The notes beneath the pieces are model-generated. The model did not search any database, was not told the DNA's origin, and was given only the letters and a program-made list of their open reading frames with translations. 64,000 nt of DNA from Thuidium tamariscinum (lineage: Eukaryota > Streptophyta > Bryopsida > Hypnales > Thuidiaceae). Where the stretch lies: positions 11,658,501 through 11,722,500 of the forward strand of contig OZ019759.1 in assembly GCA_947034885.2 (NCBI GenBank). Reading direction: 5' to 3'. Position numbers and translations under genes: made by a program. Positions 48,128 through 61,064 of this stretch are shown here, one piece after another. How positions within the stretch are numbered: position 1 is the first letter of the stretch; every line of letters starts with the position of its first letter.

Positions 48128-49524
48128 ATGGCGCTTTGGCGAATCTTCCCGAGGTTGGAGGAGCTCGCGCTCTGCGGGTGTTACCGTCACTGCGATGAGT
48201 TTCTTGTGAATGTCGCTCACAGGACGCACGCGACGTTGTGGCGGTTTGCGTGGTCCGGGGTTGGAGGAAAGGTGACGTCGTTAGGGTTTCAGGAAATAGC
48301 GCGCAAGTGTACGAATATCACGTCGTTTTTGATTGATAGCGGCGATGGGACGCTGTGGTGTGCGCTGTGGCAAGTAATTGCCCTGCGCTTTCGGAGCTTA
48401 GTGCGTATGACCTGACGACGTTTCTGCATATTAGTAGTTGTAAAGTGAGGTTGAAGAGGTTAAGGCATAAGCGGAGAGTGGGGGGAGCTCTTGCTGTGAC
48501 CAATTTCACTTTGTTTTTGCTGATTAATTTGTGCCCGTTGCTTGAGGAGCTTCACTTGGTGGACAAGTCGGATGTAGACAATACCGGAAATTTGACGGAT
48601 ATTGGTCTGCTGGCTTTAACCAAGAGGTCTTCGACGCTGCGGATTTTGAAATTGAAGCTGGCGTCGTCGAGCTCCGCGGAGCATTGCAGCGAGGTAGCCA
48701 TCATTGAATTAGCAAGTAGTTGTAAACATCTGACGCACGTTGAGCTGAGCTACTTCAAGAGGTTGAGCAATCCGTTGGTGTATGAGCTCATTCAACGATG
48801 CCCGAAGCTGGTGGACTTGACCTGGGATGGGACGCCCATCACGGATGCTTCACTGGATTTATTGGCTTCGCACTCGCGATTCCTTCGGTGCATTTCGATC
48901 AAGCGGTGTAAGAAGCTGAGCGAAGCGGGTTTGAAAGCATTAGGGCAATGTGGGACTCTGGAGTTGGTGAATGCGGGTTAGGCTTCAGGGGTGACGGATG
49001 CTGCATTGAATGCCATTTGTGAAGGCAATCCCTGCTTGAAATCCTTGGTGTTGAGTCACGGAAACCTTTCGGATATATCCCTGCAGTCTGTTGCTATGTG
49101 TACACACATGGAGGAGATGGCATTACATGGTTGCTCCCGTATTACAAATGCTGGATTGGGTTTTATTGCAGCGGGGTGCGCGTATCTCTGCTTCGTATCG
49201 TTCAGCTATTGCAACCATATCTCGGATTCAGGAGTGATCTCCTTGGCATTAGGATGCCCTCGTCTTCTCAAGGTGCGCTTGGACGGATGCCGTCTTCTTT
49301 CCAACCCTTCCGTACGCGCCCTCTGCCAGCACTGCCCCAAGCTACGCCATCTGAGTTTGCAGTATTGTATCAAGTTGTCTGATAACGTGTTCCAGCACTT
49401 GCTGTCCGCACCTTCGCTTCGGTTTGTGGACTTGGGCCGGGCCAAGTTGACTCCGTACGGAATTTCGAGTTATCGGCAGCTGAAACTGGCGGTGGAGTTG
49501 TGTATTAATGGAGTGCTTGGATAG
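48128..49524 (+). pseudogene. LRR protein fragment (F-box/LRR-like)
   Basis: About 460 codons of cysteine-containing leucine-rich repeats of about 26 residues, as in F-box/LRR substrate receptors: LEELALCGCYRHCDEF, MEEMALHGCSRITNAGLGF, LCFVSFSYCNHISDSGVI, LLKVRLDGCRLLSNPSV, LRHLSLQYCIKLSDNVF. No F-box precedes the repeats; the fragment starts within an LRR. A frameshift lies near 48,340-48,360 and a TAG at 48979-48981 splits the frame. The GC-rich codon use differs sharply from the AT-rich neighbours. Such proteins recruit substrates to SCF ubiquitin ligases; this copy is truncated and broken, so it is probably a pseudogene or captured fragment. Confidence 0.75.
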
Positions 49525-49902
49525 ATTTCGGCAACACGACACGATTCGAAAGGGTATCCCCTCTTGTACCATAGGAAGGAAAGCCTTCCATTCACTTCAG
49601 CGGCTTCACATATTGTACATCTATTGATCGGCTTCTTGACTGGAAGTGTCCCTTCTTCCCTTCTTCAGCCTCTCCTGTGCTGTTGGAAGTAGGAGCCACC
49701 ATGTGGTGGATGTTCCTAGGGACTAGGGTACCTGTTTGTAAATATTGTTCAGTTTAGTTCAATTGTCCCTCTGGGTTTCCAGACGATTCTTACAAGTGGA
49801 AGCTATTTATTCACTGATGCATGACTCATTCCAGATTTCAATTTGCTCTTGAATTGTGAAGCGGGGTGGTTTTCAAGTGTTTTACAACAAAAGTGCGCCA
49901 GG
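49525..49902. other. Spacer between LRR fragment and H2A fragment
   Basis: No gene seen. It may hold the 3' untranslated region of the LRR gene. The N-terminal half of histone H2A is not here. Confidence 0.5.
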
Positions 49903-50389
49903 ATGTTAAAGTACCTCGCGGCGGTGTTGGAGTATTTGGCTGCTGAGGTACGTTTCGCTGCTTCTACCAAGGATTCAATGTGGGAATTTTGAGAGTGGCC
50001 CGAGCAGAGTCATGGCGTTGGGTTAGGGTTTGGTTCACTTCATTCGGTTTGTACGTTTGTATTCGAAATTTTGGATTTTGAGTGTTATCAGCCGCCCGGA
50101 AGTATTGCGTCTGGGGCAACTGGATACTAACCTTCGATATGTTCCGTGGCAGGTGCTCGAGTTAGCCGGAAACGCGTCTCGGGATAATAAGAAGACGAGA
50201 ATTGTGCCTCGCCATATTCAGCTTGCGGTGAGGAACGATGAGGAATTAAGCAGGTTGCTTGGACAGGTGACGATCGCAAACGGAGGCGTGCTACCCAATA
50301 TTCACACCGTCCTTCTGCCGAAGAAAACTGGCGTGACGGCCGGGAAGGCCGGCAAGGCGGGCTCCCCAGAGTGTAATTCTCGAGTCTAA
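49903..50389 (+). pseudogene. Histone H2A, C-terminal half with one intron
   Basis: Exon 1 (49903-49947) encodes MLKYLAAVLEYLAAE. An intron GTACGT...GGCAG (49948-50152) follows. Exon 2 (50153-50389) encodes [58 protein letters not shown] and a short tail ending SPECNSRV. This is the H2A fold from helix 2 onward, highly conserved, with the intron at the H2A position splitting AAE from VLEL. The N-terminal tail and helix 1 (about 55 residues) are absent upstream, where only ARM precedes the tract. The retained intron shows it is not a processed retrocopy. It is most likely a truncated pseudogene; a 94-residue protein from the internal ATG is possible. Confidence 0.8.
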
Positions 50390-53300
50390 GAGTTCACTGT
50401 TACATCCAAATGGTGTTTTATAACACCGCCATTTCACAGATTTGATATCAATTTCCTCTGGGGTTTGAGTCTTTCCGTTTCCCCCCTTCTCGTTTCTTCC
50501 TGCATTCTCGGGTAGTTTGGGATGGATGGTATTTTCGGGACACGATGATTCATTTTGGCTTTTCAGTATTATGACGCGGTACTTCTTGAATAAGAATATC
50601 AAGAAACGCGACGTCAAGGTAGAAAATTTAGAATTCGATGCAATTTATGTTTTGGAGAGGAGAGCTGTTAACTCCAATTTTATAATACTGATAGGCTCCT
50701 TCACTATATTTCAACCCATCAATGTCGAAGTAGTTGTATTGAAATACCACGCCTCCAATCTCATCGATTTGGAAATTGTGTGCCTTCGTTAAGTGTCATA
50801 GCGAAGTCAACAAGATTTATTCCCCAGTAGCCAATTCAGTCCAATGAGGCTACTGTAGTTCTTTCAACAGTCTGGTGCCGATCTCCACGTTCCGGCTTCA
50901 CACAACTGCCTGCCTCGGAATCATTTGGAGAGTATATTGCTTTTACATATGAAATTCTCTACTTTTCCTGCCTTGGTTTGTATCTTCTATTGACGATGCT
51001 TTCTTTAACACAGATAGTGCTGCACTGTATTTTGGGTTTGTAACAAAGAATGGCTGCAATCCACTTCTTTCAAGTAGAATTTGCGTAATGTAGGCAATCG
51101 ATCAGCGAGGCTTGGTTGTATCTTGGTGAGATCATTTGCTCAGAATATCTATGCTTATCTTCAGGCAATGATATTACCAAGAACTATCGATGGTAGCAAT
51201 TTCTGGAGGGACGTGCTGGAATATCAATGTTTCTCCTAATGAGCAACTGCATCTCTTTCGATGAAATGGCTTCAAATATTGCGTACAGGCAATACTTCTG
51301 GTGCACAATTTGTTTGTTACAGGCAGGTTGTGCAAATGGCCCTAAAAAGTGAAGGTAGCATAGATTTTGCAAGTCCATCATTGGAGAAGTGCATGTTCAT
51401 CAAAAGTGAAGGTTTAAGAGCAGCAATAAAGGCAATGATCTATCCAACTAACCAAACTTTGAAAGCAAGGGATAATCATTACAAGCATGAAATTGGGACA
51501 AGTGTAGGACATTACAAGGAAACTTGGTTGACGTATTCATTCTTGGATGGTTGTTTCTATTTTCATTTAACCCCTAAAAGCCCAATGTGTAGTTATGGAT
51601 TCTCTACTCTAAAGTAAACTTTGATGTTATTTTTTAATCCAATTTTCAATATTTTTTGAAAAAAATAAAACCATGGGATGTATATTGTTTATTACAATAT
51701 TGCAACCATTGGAATAGGCATTTTTCAATTCCATAATTAAGTCCTTAACACTTTAGTATTTCAATCAATTTCAACTATAGTCTACTTATTATTTTTTCCC
51801 TATATGATGTACAATTCAAAATGGTGCAAAACTATTCAAGTATGTGGTCAACTTGTGTAAGAAAATGAATCCAAAGAAGCACCACCATTTTGAACATTTT
51901 TTAATAGAAAAGTGAGCCTACAAAGTGAGCTTTAAATGAAAATCTGCTATGTACTATCCACTATTGTGAGCTATGTGTAAGGTCATTTGGTACATAATAT
52001 ATTATTGATCTTTTCTTTAGAAATATGCTATAAGAAGTATGTTTTTCTTTGATGATGACCGACACAAATGGAGTCTATCTCTAATTTGTTGCATGTAATT
52101 CCATATTTTGAATTCGTTTTGAAATAGACCGTTGGGCTTCTTCTTGAACTAAGGTGAAAACACCCGTTCTCATCCTTTTACCTTAGACATGTCCATAGAG
52201 TGCCCTAAAAGCGTCTCTCCATTTACACAAATATGTCCTCCAAATGTTTGATTCTTATTAGTTGACGCATCTCAAAGAAACATTATGAGTTTTGATTTGT
52301 TGAGAGCTGATTTTTGTAGGTTTCAGATTTGGGTGCACCTATAGTACAAATCCAGTGGTCCTTTTCAAATGATAAAACCTTTCCATCTCACTGGACAGAT
52401 AATGATATTTAGAATTAAAAATTAATCTTGGTGACTAACCCCTAAAGGACCAAGGTGCCTTTTTTTGGCAATATAACTTTTTTGGGTAGGTGCATGTGGG
52501 TAGAGTTTTTCATATTTTTGTCCCGAATTTTAATACAAGGTGTGGACGAGGAATATCTTTCATATATACAAATTTCAGAACATTTGAAAATACGAGTAAG
52601 AAGTTATGGCTAAATACATAGTTTGTTTCTCAACTTGGGCAGTCCGGGCAGATCTGAAAAAATCATGTTTTTCAAAAATAAAAATTTGAAATTATTTATT
52701 TAGATTTATATAAACATAGAAAGCTTTTAATCATTCCATTTTCATCAACGAGTGAAAAGTTATGAGGTGTTTTAGTTTGTGGGCAATTATGGATTCTCTA
52801 CTCCAAAATGAATTTTGAAGTTCTTTATTGAACTCAATTTCTAATATTTTTGGAAAAAATTAAAAATATATTATATTATATTATATATTATATTAGGTGA
52901 AGATTGTTTATTACAATATTACAACCATTGGGATTGGAAATTTTCAATTCCAAAACTAAATTATTAACAATTTAGTATTTTGATTTGTTCTCTACCTCTT
53001 TCTACTTACTATTTTTTTCCTATATGTTCTACAATTCCAAATGATCTAAAAATTTTCAAGCATGTAGCCAACTTGCCTTGAAGAATGTATCCAAAGATTT
53101 GTAACCATTTTGGACATTTTTTCATACAAATATGACCTTGTAAAGTGCAACTGCCCAATTTTTTGCAGGGACAAAAAAGGTTTTTTGTTGATTCAAACAC
53201 AAATATTTAGGGGTTAACCCCTCACCGCCCAAGCCCCAACCATGTTAGAAAACAACCCTACTTTTCAAGTGTTATAAGTGTAAATGTGAGTAATGTATGA

Positions 53301-54789
53301 AAATCTAAACCATACAATCTTGTAGTGTGCATGTTAAAAATGTTGTAGATCAAATTTGGAGTCATTTGACCGTATAGATTGAAAGATTATAATGTTTTAG
53401 TGTTGAAGATGCTAAAATTTTCTTAAAAACACATTTAGAGGTGAAATTTGATTTCTAAACCTACTCAAATGAAAAAAAATTTAAACTACAAAATGATTCA
53501 AAAATAAAATAAAAACACTTCGGTGGAAAAAAAATAATTAAATTGACTCGTTGTATTTGCAAAATTGTTTTGAAATGTCAAAAAACAGTGAAAAAAGTAG
53601 CAAAAAATCACATCTATAGCTGAACCTCTCTTTACTAAAATGCTCCTTAATCACTCATTAGTTCTTGGATTGATATGAAATTTGAACTACAAAAACTAGA
53701 CTAGTATGTTCAACTTTTCCAACAAAAATTGTTGTAAATAGACCATGTAAAAAGAAGTTATAAGTCGCCAAAATTCACTACACTCCAGAAATGGATGGAT
53801 TTTAAACTTCAAATTACTCCCAAACATTCAAAACAACTTGGATTGACATGAAAATTTTACCACTATAACTAGACTTCAAGGAAAATAAAACCCAACAAAT
53901 TTTATTGAAATCTAATATGGAATGAAAAAGATACAAGCCCCTAAAGTTGTAGCCCTAAAATGTAGTTTGGTGAACTCAAATTGCACCTGCAAGATTTGAT
54001 TGGCTTCGAACCATTCTGGCATGTTCCCCTTTTTAATTCCACTTACTACCTCATGTTGCTAGCTCTGTTCACTTCCTACTTCCACTGCTGTTAAGTGACC
54101 TCAAATTGCGCCATAATTTGGCCACTGGGGAAAATAAATAAATCACAGTTTCCAAAGATGTTGAATCATGCATGCAAAAATATTCAGTAGTCCTAAAATC
54201 ACATTTCTATTGCTAACCTCGTTATGTTTTCCTTAAGAAGTCCAGTCTTTTGGGTTTCTGCATGCATCCAAGAGCTTCCATTCCTCAATGCCTTCTTCAG
54301 GCGTCTGCATTTTCACAGGATTACACATTGAATTTGGGTCAAGCGCAAAAATAGGAAATTTCGAAACTGAGTAAACCAGTAGAAGAAAAAATGTAGCCAT
54401 ATTACATCACATGCTTGAAGATCACAATGAACAATAGAATCTTAAGTGTTGGGTAAACTGCTATGGTTGAAGAAATTGCCCATAGTCAAGTCCGATCTGT
54501 CAAGTCCACCTTCACTTACATGGTCATATTCCCAGCGAGCAGTCAAGGGTAGTGACATCAAAATACTCTCAATTCTTGAGGGCCCACACGTCTTGTTATT
54601 ATGACACATCTTTAAGGTGCCTAATTTACCAAATTTATATCAATTCTATTTTTGATTAAATTTATTTAAATTTATTTTTTATTATTTTCTTTTTCTATAT
54701 TCAAAACGCCCTTTTATTTTTAACTACGTGGGCACTTTTCCAAAAAGTAAAAAGGAAGGGGTGGTATCCCCTAGAGTGTACGGTTATAG
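50390..54789. other. AT-rich region without a supported gene
   Basis: Mostly low-complexity AT-rich DNA. The frame at 51,261-51,617 has no recognisable motif. Two related segments are listed separately, and an AT microsatellite lies at about 52,865-52,895. Confidence 0.5.
51592..53045 (+). repeat. Pair of diverged direct repeats, about 240 bp each
   Basis: Segments at about 51,592-51,830 and 52,786-53,045 share TTATGGATTCTCTACTC, TTGTTTATTACAATATT, CAACCATTGG and TTTTTTCCTATATG in the same order, about 1.2 kb apart. Their internal parts differ. They look like old copies of one repeat unit. Confidence 0.6.
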
Positions 54790-55460
54790 AGCAGTTAAGC
54801 GGTTTTAGGATCTGGCCCATGGTTATTGGGCCAACCATCAATTTTGGGGTCCGGCGCAGGGTCATCTCTCACCTCCGGACCCTGCCTCATCTTCTTCCTC
54901 CACTTTCTGTGGACGTCGCTGTTTCTACCAAGCGCATCTTTTGTATTTTTTTTCTTAGAGACGCTGCGAGTATCTGTGCCTTTTGAGTGAAAGGTGAGGG
55001 TTTGTGAGATTAGAAGCGCGGAGATGGAGAGCCTTTTTGAGTTGTGCATGATTGAAGAGCGCTCCGTTTTTGTTGCCCAACGTGGTTGATGACTGTTGGA
55101 TTGTCGTTGCATATTGGAGGCTAGAGGCAGTTGGATTGTTGGAGGAGCTCAGAGGTGGAAGGTCGGAGCAGTCGGCGGAGCAATTCGGCGGAGGAAGTTT
55201 GGCGCAGCAGTTCGGTGGAGCAGTTCGGCGGAAGAGGTTCAGCGCAGCTGCAAGTTGGAAGCTCCACAGTCAAAGAATCGGGCGGAACAGTTGGGCGGAG
55301 GAGTTTCGTCGTAGTTGTGAGGTGGAGGTCTAAGGGCGGAGGCAGTTTGGCGGCACCGTGACTCCTGCGAGGTGGGGGTCGATAGTCTGAGAAACGGGAA
55401 GAGGTGCACAGTTTCAGAGCAGCTGGAGCCTGGAGTTGATACGATAAAGTATCAGGTTTG
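54790..55460 (+). promoter_or_regulatory. GC-rich 5' region of the ParB-motif gene
   Basis: A sharp rise in GC with degenerate GGCGGAGGA/GCAGTTCGGCGG words, then AGTATCAG|GTTTGT near 55,455, a plausible donor for a long 5' intron ending at the acceptor next to 57,806. I infer promoter and 5' untranslated exon; overlapping short frames here are not convincing proteins. Confidence 0.35.
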
Positions 55461-57805
55461 TTTGTTTTTTTGAATCCAAATGATGTACGATGGAGGTTTT
55501 TTTTGTAGGGGGGCTTTTAGTATCATTGTACTTGTGTTTGTTTAGGGTTTGTGGCTTCTTGTTGTCTGTGTTTATTTAGGGTTGGTATGGTTTTTTTACA
55601 TGTTGTATATCCAGTGCTTTTGAATGTTTTTAAAATTTTTTTTTTGTTCTGAAGTCATCGCTGTTCAAAGAGTGAGTGTTTGATTTTGTTTGATCGGGTT
55701 TTTTTTTCTTCACTTTCGAGTTTGTAGTCCTTGTCGATTAGTCCCTATCGTCCCAGAGTTTGTAGTCCTTGTCGATTAGGTGGAAGGAATTAGGGTTCTG
55801 TGTGGAGCAGGTTTGGATTTTCTGTTGCATCTGTACTTGAATTCGGTGCTATTGGATGTGAAGTTAGTTTTGTGGGTTGTAGACTTAATACTGCGTTGTT
55901 GACTTGCTGCCGAAGGATTTGAAGTTTTCTTTTTGGTCCATTTTTGATTTTATGGGCTTCTTGTACATTTTTAATGTTTCATTTGAATGGTTTGAGGGTG
56001 TGGTTTAGGGTGCTGTATATATGACTTGGATGGAAAATGAAAGATTAGTACATGAATTTGATGTTGTATTTGTGAATGAATTGGTGCTGAACCACTTGTG
56101 AAAGAATCCTTATTTTGCATTGGAATTGGATGTTGTTTGGTGTTACGATTTTCAAGTTTGTTTCATTACTGCATTTAGCAATTATCTGTGCATGTGAATT
56201 CGTTGTTGCATTTGTGAATTCCATGACGTTGAAAGATCTGGGTTTTAGTGTTCTTTGAGAATTTGAATTTAGTGTTGTTTTGGGACTTCACAGTCTGCTT
56301 GGTCCGTTTGCTTTAAATTTGGCTTTTGAATAAAGCCTCCGAATTGGATAATCTAAATTGAATGATCTGTTGTCAATGTGCAAGGATCGTTTGAGCTATT
56401 GCTTTATTGGAGTGAGGAATCGTAGGAAAATTAGGGCACGCACCAATTTCAGGTCTTATATTTTTCAATGTTTGTTCATTCCCTATAGTGAAAAATTGTT
56501 GTCTCCATGTCCAAGCAATAGCAAGAATTAGGTTTTGGTTGAATCCTAAAGGTTGGCAAATTTTGGAGTTCCTGTCTTCAGTGCACATTAACTTGAATTG
56601 GCTGAATTAAGAATAATAAAAACCTGTAAGCGTAAACCCTATTGAGTCATTTTTCGATTCAAGTTGTTGCTGAATCAAGTCGATGCCACTTGAAGTTGGA
56701 AAGTCGGTTTGACTTGAGCTTCTTTTGTCATCTGTTGCAAAACAATGTCCATAGAAAATTTGTAGCAGTTCAGGTCCCTGTAAAATCAAGTGGCAACTAC
56801 TTGAATCTTCAAATACAAGGGTAGGTAGTTGTGTCTGACAGCCCACTTCAAAGCATTATCCAAAAATTTAACCTTTAATAAAAAAGTAAATAAATGTGAA
56901 CGTCACTGTAAAATGAATAATACCTTTAAAAAAGTCGGCCTGTAAATTCAAGTTGGTACAACTTGAATTGTAAACAACAACCAACCCTTAATCTTTCAAC
57001 CATTAGGTAACACTATATGTAGATTTAAGTAGACTCTACTTGAAATGCGAATATCAGTGAACCTTTGAAACCTTTAAACCTCAATAGGTACTGTTTTAGA
57101 ACACCGCTTGTAGATTTAAGTAGATACTACTTAAAATTAATGTGAATAAAAGTCAACATTCAAAACTTCCAAATCTCAACTAGTACCATCAAAATAATCC
57201 GCTTGTAGATTTAAGTAGATACTACTTAAAATGTAAATATCAGTCAATTTTTACATCAATTAAATTTGAGTAAGTACCCTATGAAACGCCTGTATATTCA
57301 AGTAGATACAACTTGAATTTTGTTCATTAGTCAACCCTTACAACCTTGAAACCTTAAAAAATATCTTAAAAAAAGCCATCTTAAGAATCAAGTAGATACA
57401 ACTTTAAATGTAACATGCAGATAATTCTAAAACCTTAAGACCTTACAGACAAAGTCCAAATGAAATTCCAAAAATCATATGAAGAATTGATAAGTCCTCC
57501 ATAATTGCAATCCTCCAAAGCTTATAGAAAAGAATGAAATCTAGAAACCCTCTATAATAATGTAATCGAAGAAGACCAAATCAATTCCCAAAAAAAATTT
57601 AGGTTCACAGTACATCAAGTAGAGTTGACTTGAAACTTTTCCTTTGAAATTTTTGAAAACTTTGTAAAAGAATTCACATTTGTTGCTCCTTTCCTAGTTG
57701 ACTACATTTAATGAATTCTAACTTTCTAATTGTAAAATTATTTTTCTTCTAAAGAAAAAATAAGTTGAATTAATTTCACCCTCATTGTAATTGTATTCTG
57801 TAAGG
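55461..57805 (+). other. Probable long 5' intron with palindrome cluster
   Basis: AT-rich, without protein-like frames. Palindromes of the TTCAAGT variant lie at 56674-56694, 56947-56967, 57024-57044, 57115-57135, 57210-57230, 57297-57317, 57387-57407 and 57614-57634. Several carry the central phrase GTAGATAC. The region ends with TTCTGTAAG just before the start codon. Confidence 0.6.
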
Positions 57806-60057
57806 ATGGAAGAGCAAAAGAAACGATTGGAAGCCCGTTTCAAAAAATTCCTACTTGTTGGAGACGAGGACCCAGAGGAATATGGGGATCAACTTGTCCT
57901 AGGGGAGTGTTGGACTTGGAAAGAACCAGAGCACGTTGAGTACTAGAGCATTTTGTTGACACCAGCATCTGGACACTTGAGCTTCACAACAAAGTACAAA
58001 AACACCCCAATAACTTTGTCTGTTTCTTTGCACGAAACAATCACAGAAGTGAGCACAGGAATCTATGATGAAACTTTAGTGTCCTGCACAACTCATTTCT
58101 CGGATCAGGAAGAACCATATGTTTTCACATATGTTGTACCAGCTAAGAGCTTTACCTTCTCCATTGGAGCAACATGCAGAAGTTTGGAAAATACTGACTT
58201 TGAAGGATTGAAGAAAGACATTTGCGACCACATTGATAAGAAGCGATGGGTTGGAAAAGACGACGGAGCCCTAAAACCCAAGGTTTTAGCTTCCAGGTTA
58301 AGGGAGGTTCTCAAGGGCTTTGACGTGCTGAAGGTTAAAAACAAAGCCCGAACTGTTAACCTTCAGCCTCTTTCTATTACCAAGGAATACATTGGAGCCG
58401 GTGCTAGCAACGGATCCCTCGTGGTTGAGACCTCAGGTACACAGAGGAGCAAAACCAAGATGAAGACAACTCCAAAAGAAGGCAGAGGTACTCCATCAAA
58501 AATTGTACTTTCGGGACCAAAGACAAGAGGAAAAGCAAATGCCGAAGCAACAAAGAAAATTCAAGAAGATGACAGTATGGCGTCAACGATAACGACGCTT
58601 CCAAAGGATGCTATGGGAGTAAAAGAGGCCATGGATTATGACGAGTCCAAGAAAGTGTACGAAGAGTACCGGTCTTCATGCACAGATTCTTATATATTTG
58701 GAATTTCAAAGAAATTTGAGATTCACGTGGACCAGCTAGAGACTCCGCATGAGACTCATAATGTTCGTTGCTTAGAAGATAGAGGGGTGATGGCCGCGTT
58801 GAACTTCTTCCTCGAGATGCCGGACCCGGACAAGAAGATGACACTTTGTGCCATGCCGCAAGATTTATCCGTAGCGCTAGAAAAGTTTGAAGATATAAAA
58901 AACGGAAAGTTTTGGATGATTAATGGGCAGTATAGTGTTGAAGCAACAAAGAGGATGAAGACTTTAGATGGCGCCGAGGAGAAATACAAAAGGTTCAAGC
59001 AATGGGACTGCTTCATCGTCTAGAATTCGGACGTCCGAATCATTCAAAAAATATCTGCTTACTACAATCGAGTTAACCATTTCCAGAATTTTCAACCAAC
59101 ATGGGCCACAAACATCATTAGTGCAAGGAATGTATGGATCAGTTTAGATTGACCACCACCTCCAAAGGAAGCAACGGAGTTGGGAAAAGCCATCCAAGCA
59201 AGGAATTGGACAACAAAGGACCTTGTTCAAGCCAAGAAATGGACGGTCAGTCAAACAATTCAAATTGGCTCTACTTGAACTATTAGTTTCCAGTAAATCT
59301 TGGTTTTCTATGCTTAAGTTCATTCAAGTTGATCCCACTTGAATTGTTTAACTGACAATGCAAAGTTTTTATGTATGAATTTCATGACGCCATGAAACAA
59401 TGTTTTTCAATGATTGAAGTCAAAAAGAACCAGGAGGCGTTGATGAAGAAGCTAAACGTTAGCATTCACAACGAGATCAAACTCATAACAGCATCTGATG
59501 AAGTTCATAGTCTGTGGAAGGAGGTGATTTCTAGTCAATCAAATGGACTTTTGATTGATCCCGAGACATTACTGCCCTACAAAGACACAAAGAATTGGGA
59601 TGCTACTAAGGACGGTGTAATTAGCCGCGAGTTTTTCAGGTAGCTTAGTAATCTCCTTGAATCAGGCTTTCAAAAACTTGCGCTCCAGCTTCTTAATAGG
59701 ACACCAAACAGATCACTTCCTCACCCGAAAGTTACATTGAAGAAAATTAGCGGTGTGATGGTAGATTGCTACAACGCTAAAGAATGGCTTGAGCAAAACA
59801 AGAGGAAGCAGGCAATTCGGAAGTATTTGTACTTTGAGAAGCAAAGCTTGGGCTTCTTCAACAGCGCAGGCAACTGCAAGTTGGAGGCTTGGAAGGCATT
59901 CAAGAAGAAATACAATGTCACAAAAGCAACCAAGAACCTTCTTCTCATAGCACCAAAAGAGGAGTTCTTTTCGCAAGTGAAGAGACCAGCTAAAACGCAA
60001 TATTCATTAAAACGAGAGTTTTCCACTGAAATGGGATACTATGAATATAGTATTTGA
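57806..60057 (+). pseudogene. ParB-like-motif protein gene (four in-frame stops)
   Basis: ATG 57806-57808 (MEEQKKRLEARFKKFL) follows a plausible acceptor. One frame continues through SFTTKYKNTPITLSVSLHE, a basic Ser/Lys-rich linker, and LEDRGVMAALNFFLEMPDPD to FWMINGQYSVEATKRM. The last resembles the G-Q-H/Y...A motif of ParB/Srx-type domains. It then runs on with ISAYYNRVNHFQNF to about 59,245. An intron with two palindromes (59259-59279, 59323-59343) leads to a second exon from about 59,371 to TGA 60,055 (VKKNQEALMKKLNVS, VTLKKISGVMVDCYN). Stops TAG 57944, TAG 59021, TGA 59150 and TAG 59641 break it; there is no frameshift. Function is unknown; the ParB resemblance is short and inferred. 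Confidence 0.6.
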
Positions 60058-60354
60058 TGACAAAAATATGAATAAACTAACAAAATGAACAACAATATAG
60101 TCATGAATGTAGGAAATGAACAAGTCCGCTGATCAAGACAAAATATGCACCATCAATAGAAACTCTTGTGTTTATAGATAGCCGAGTATTTCCAACATGT
60201 TTTCAACAAATGACAATCTGATGTGTGGTAATTGTCATGATTGTGTATGTTTTTGGTAGTGAGTTTGATTTACTCACAGAATATAAACTATATGAGCCCT
60301 GAACAATGTAAATATATATTTAGAATATTGTTCAGCTATAAAATATACAAAATT

Positions 60355-60958
60355 GCTACATGTCTGATTGAGTATGAAGTATCGCGATTGCTTTCAAAAT
60401 TTCTGGCCCACAACTATAACCACTATCAAGTTTCTTGTATTCACGAAGCTCTTGTAGCCTTTACTGTTGTATGTACTTCCGATCCCATACATCCTGAATT
60501 GGATGAGTGGATCGACTTCAAGGCAAACCATCGTGTGTTTTTGTCCTTCTTACATTAAGGGATGCGGCTTGCACACTAAGATGCAAGACACCATGAGAAC
60601 GCACACGGCTCTTGCCCTCCCTTGACTCAAAGGGCCTAGGAGAGTGTGGCTTAAACGCAAGTTCGAGGAGCTCGAATTTGTCATAAAGCTTTCTCTGCGT
60701 CAACTTGTCGGAAGAAGGTGACATCCCCAATGTGAAAGGTTCCCGAGACCAAAGAGGTGAAGGAGAGCACGATTTAGGGTTAAAAGGTGTCCTACTTGGT
60801 GGACTCTCGACGACACCATCGTCCACAGGCATCATTGAGAAGTCCATTGTAGAGTTGGCCGTGGCTGCTGAGCACAGGAAATTCCCTGTACTCAAGATTG
60901 CGTTTTGTCCGTACTCAAGGAAGGAGTCAATGGACGCGGAGCAAGGAAGAACGGCCTG
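60355..60958 (-). pseudogene. Ser/Pro-rich exon downstream of the FCP1-like gene
   Basis: A minus-strand exon follows an acceptor (CTACTTTTTCCAG). It encodes SIDSFLEYGQNAILSTGNF, then VVESPPSRTPFNPKSCSP, KLYDKFELLELAFKP, and after a TGA (60518) THPIQDVWDRKYIQQ, and after a TAA LREYKKLDSGYSCGPEIL. It may be a last exon of the gene at 61,280-63,793 or a separate gene fragment. I recognise no family. Confidence 0.4.
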
Positions 60959-61064
60959 GAAAAAGTAGATTACAGATCAAACATTGACAAGAGTACATTC
61001 ACAATTTGCATACAAATTCAAAAGCAATCATTAACAGAAGAACAAAGAATACAATGTAAATCGA

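Noticed and set aside
51261..51617. Plus-strand frame of 118 codons
   Set aside because: No recognisable motif, no paired exon and no promoter or composition support.
55052..55361. Overlapping Gly/Arg/Ser-rich frames in all three phases
   Set aside because: All come from the same short GGCGGAG-type tandem words in a GC-rich 5' region.
60241..60558. Plus-strand frame of 105 codons
   Set aside because: Partly antisense to the Ser/Pro-rich exon and low in protein-like character.
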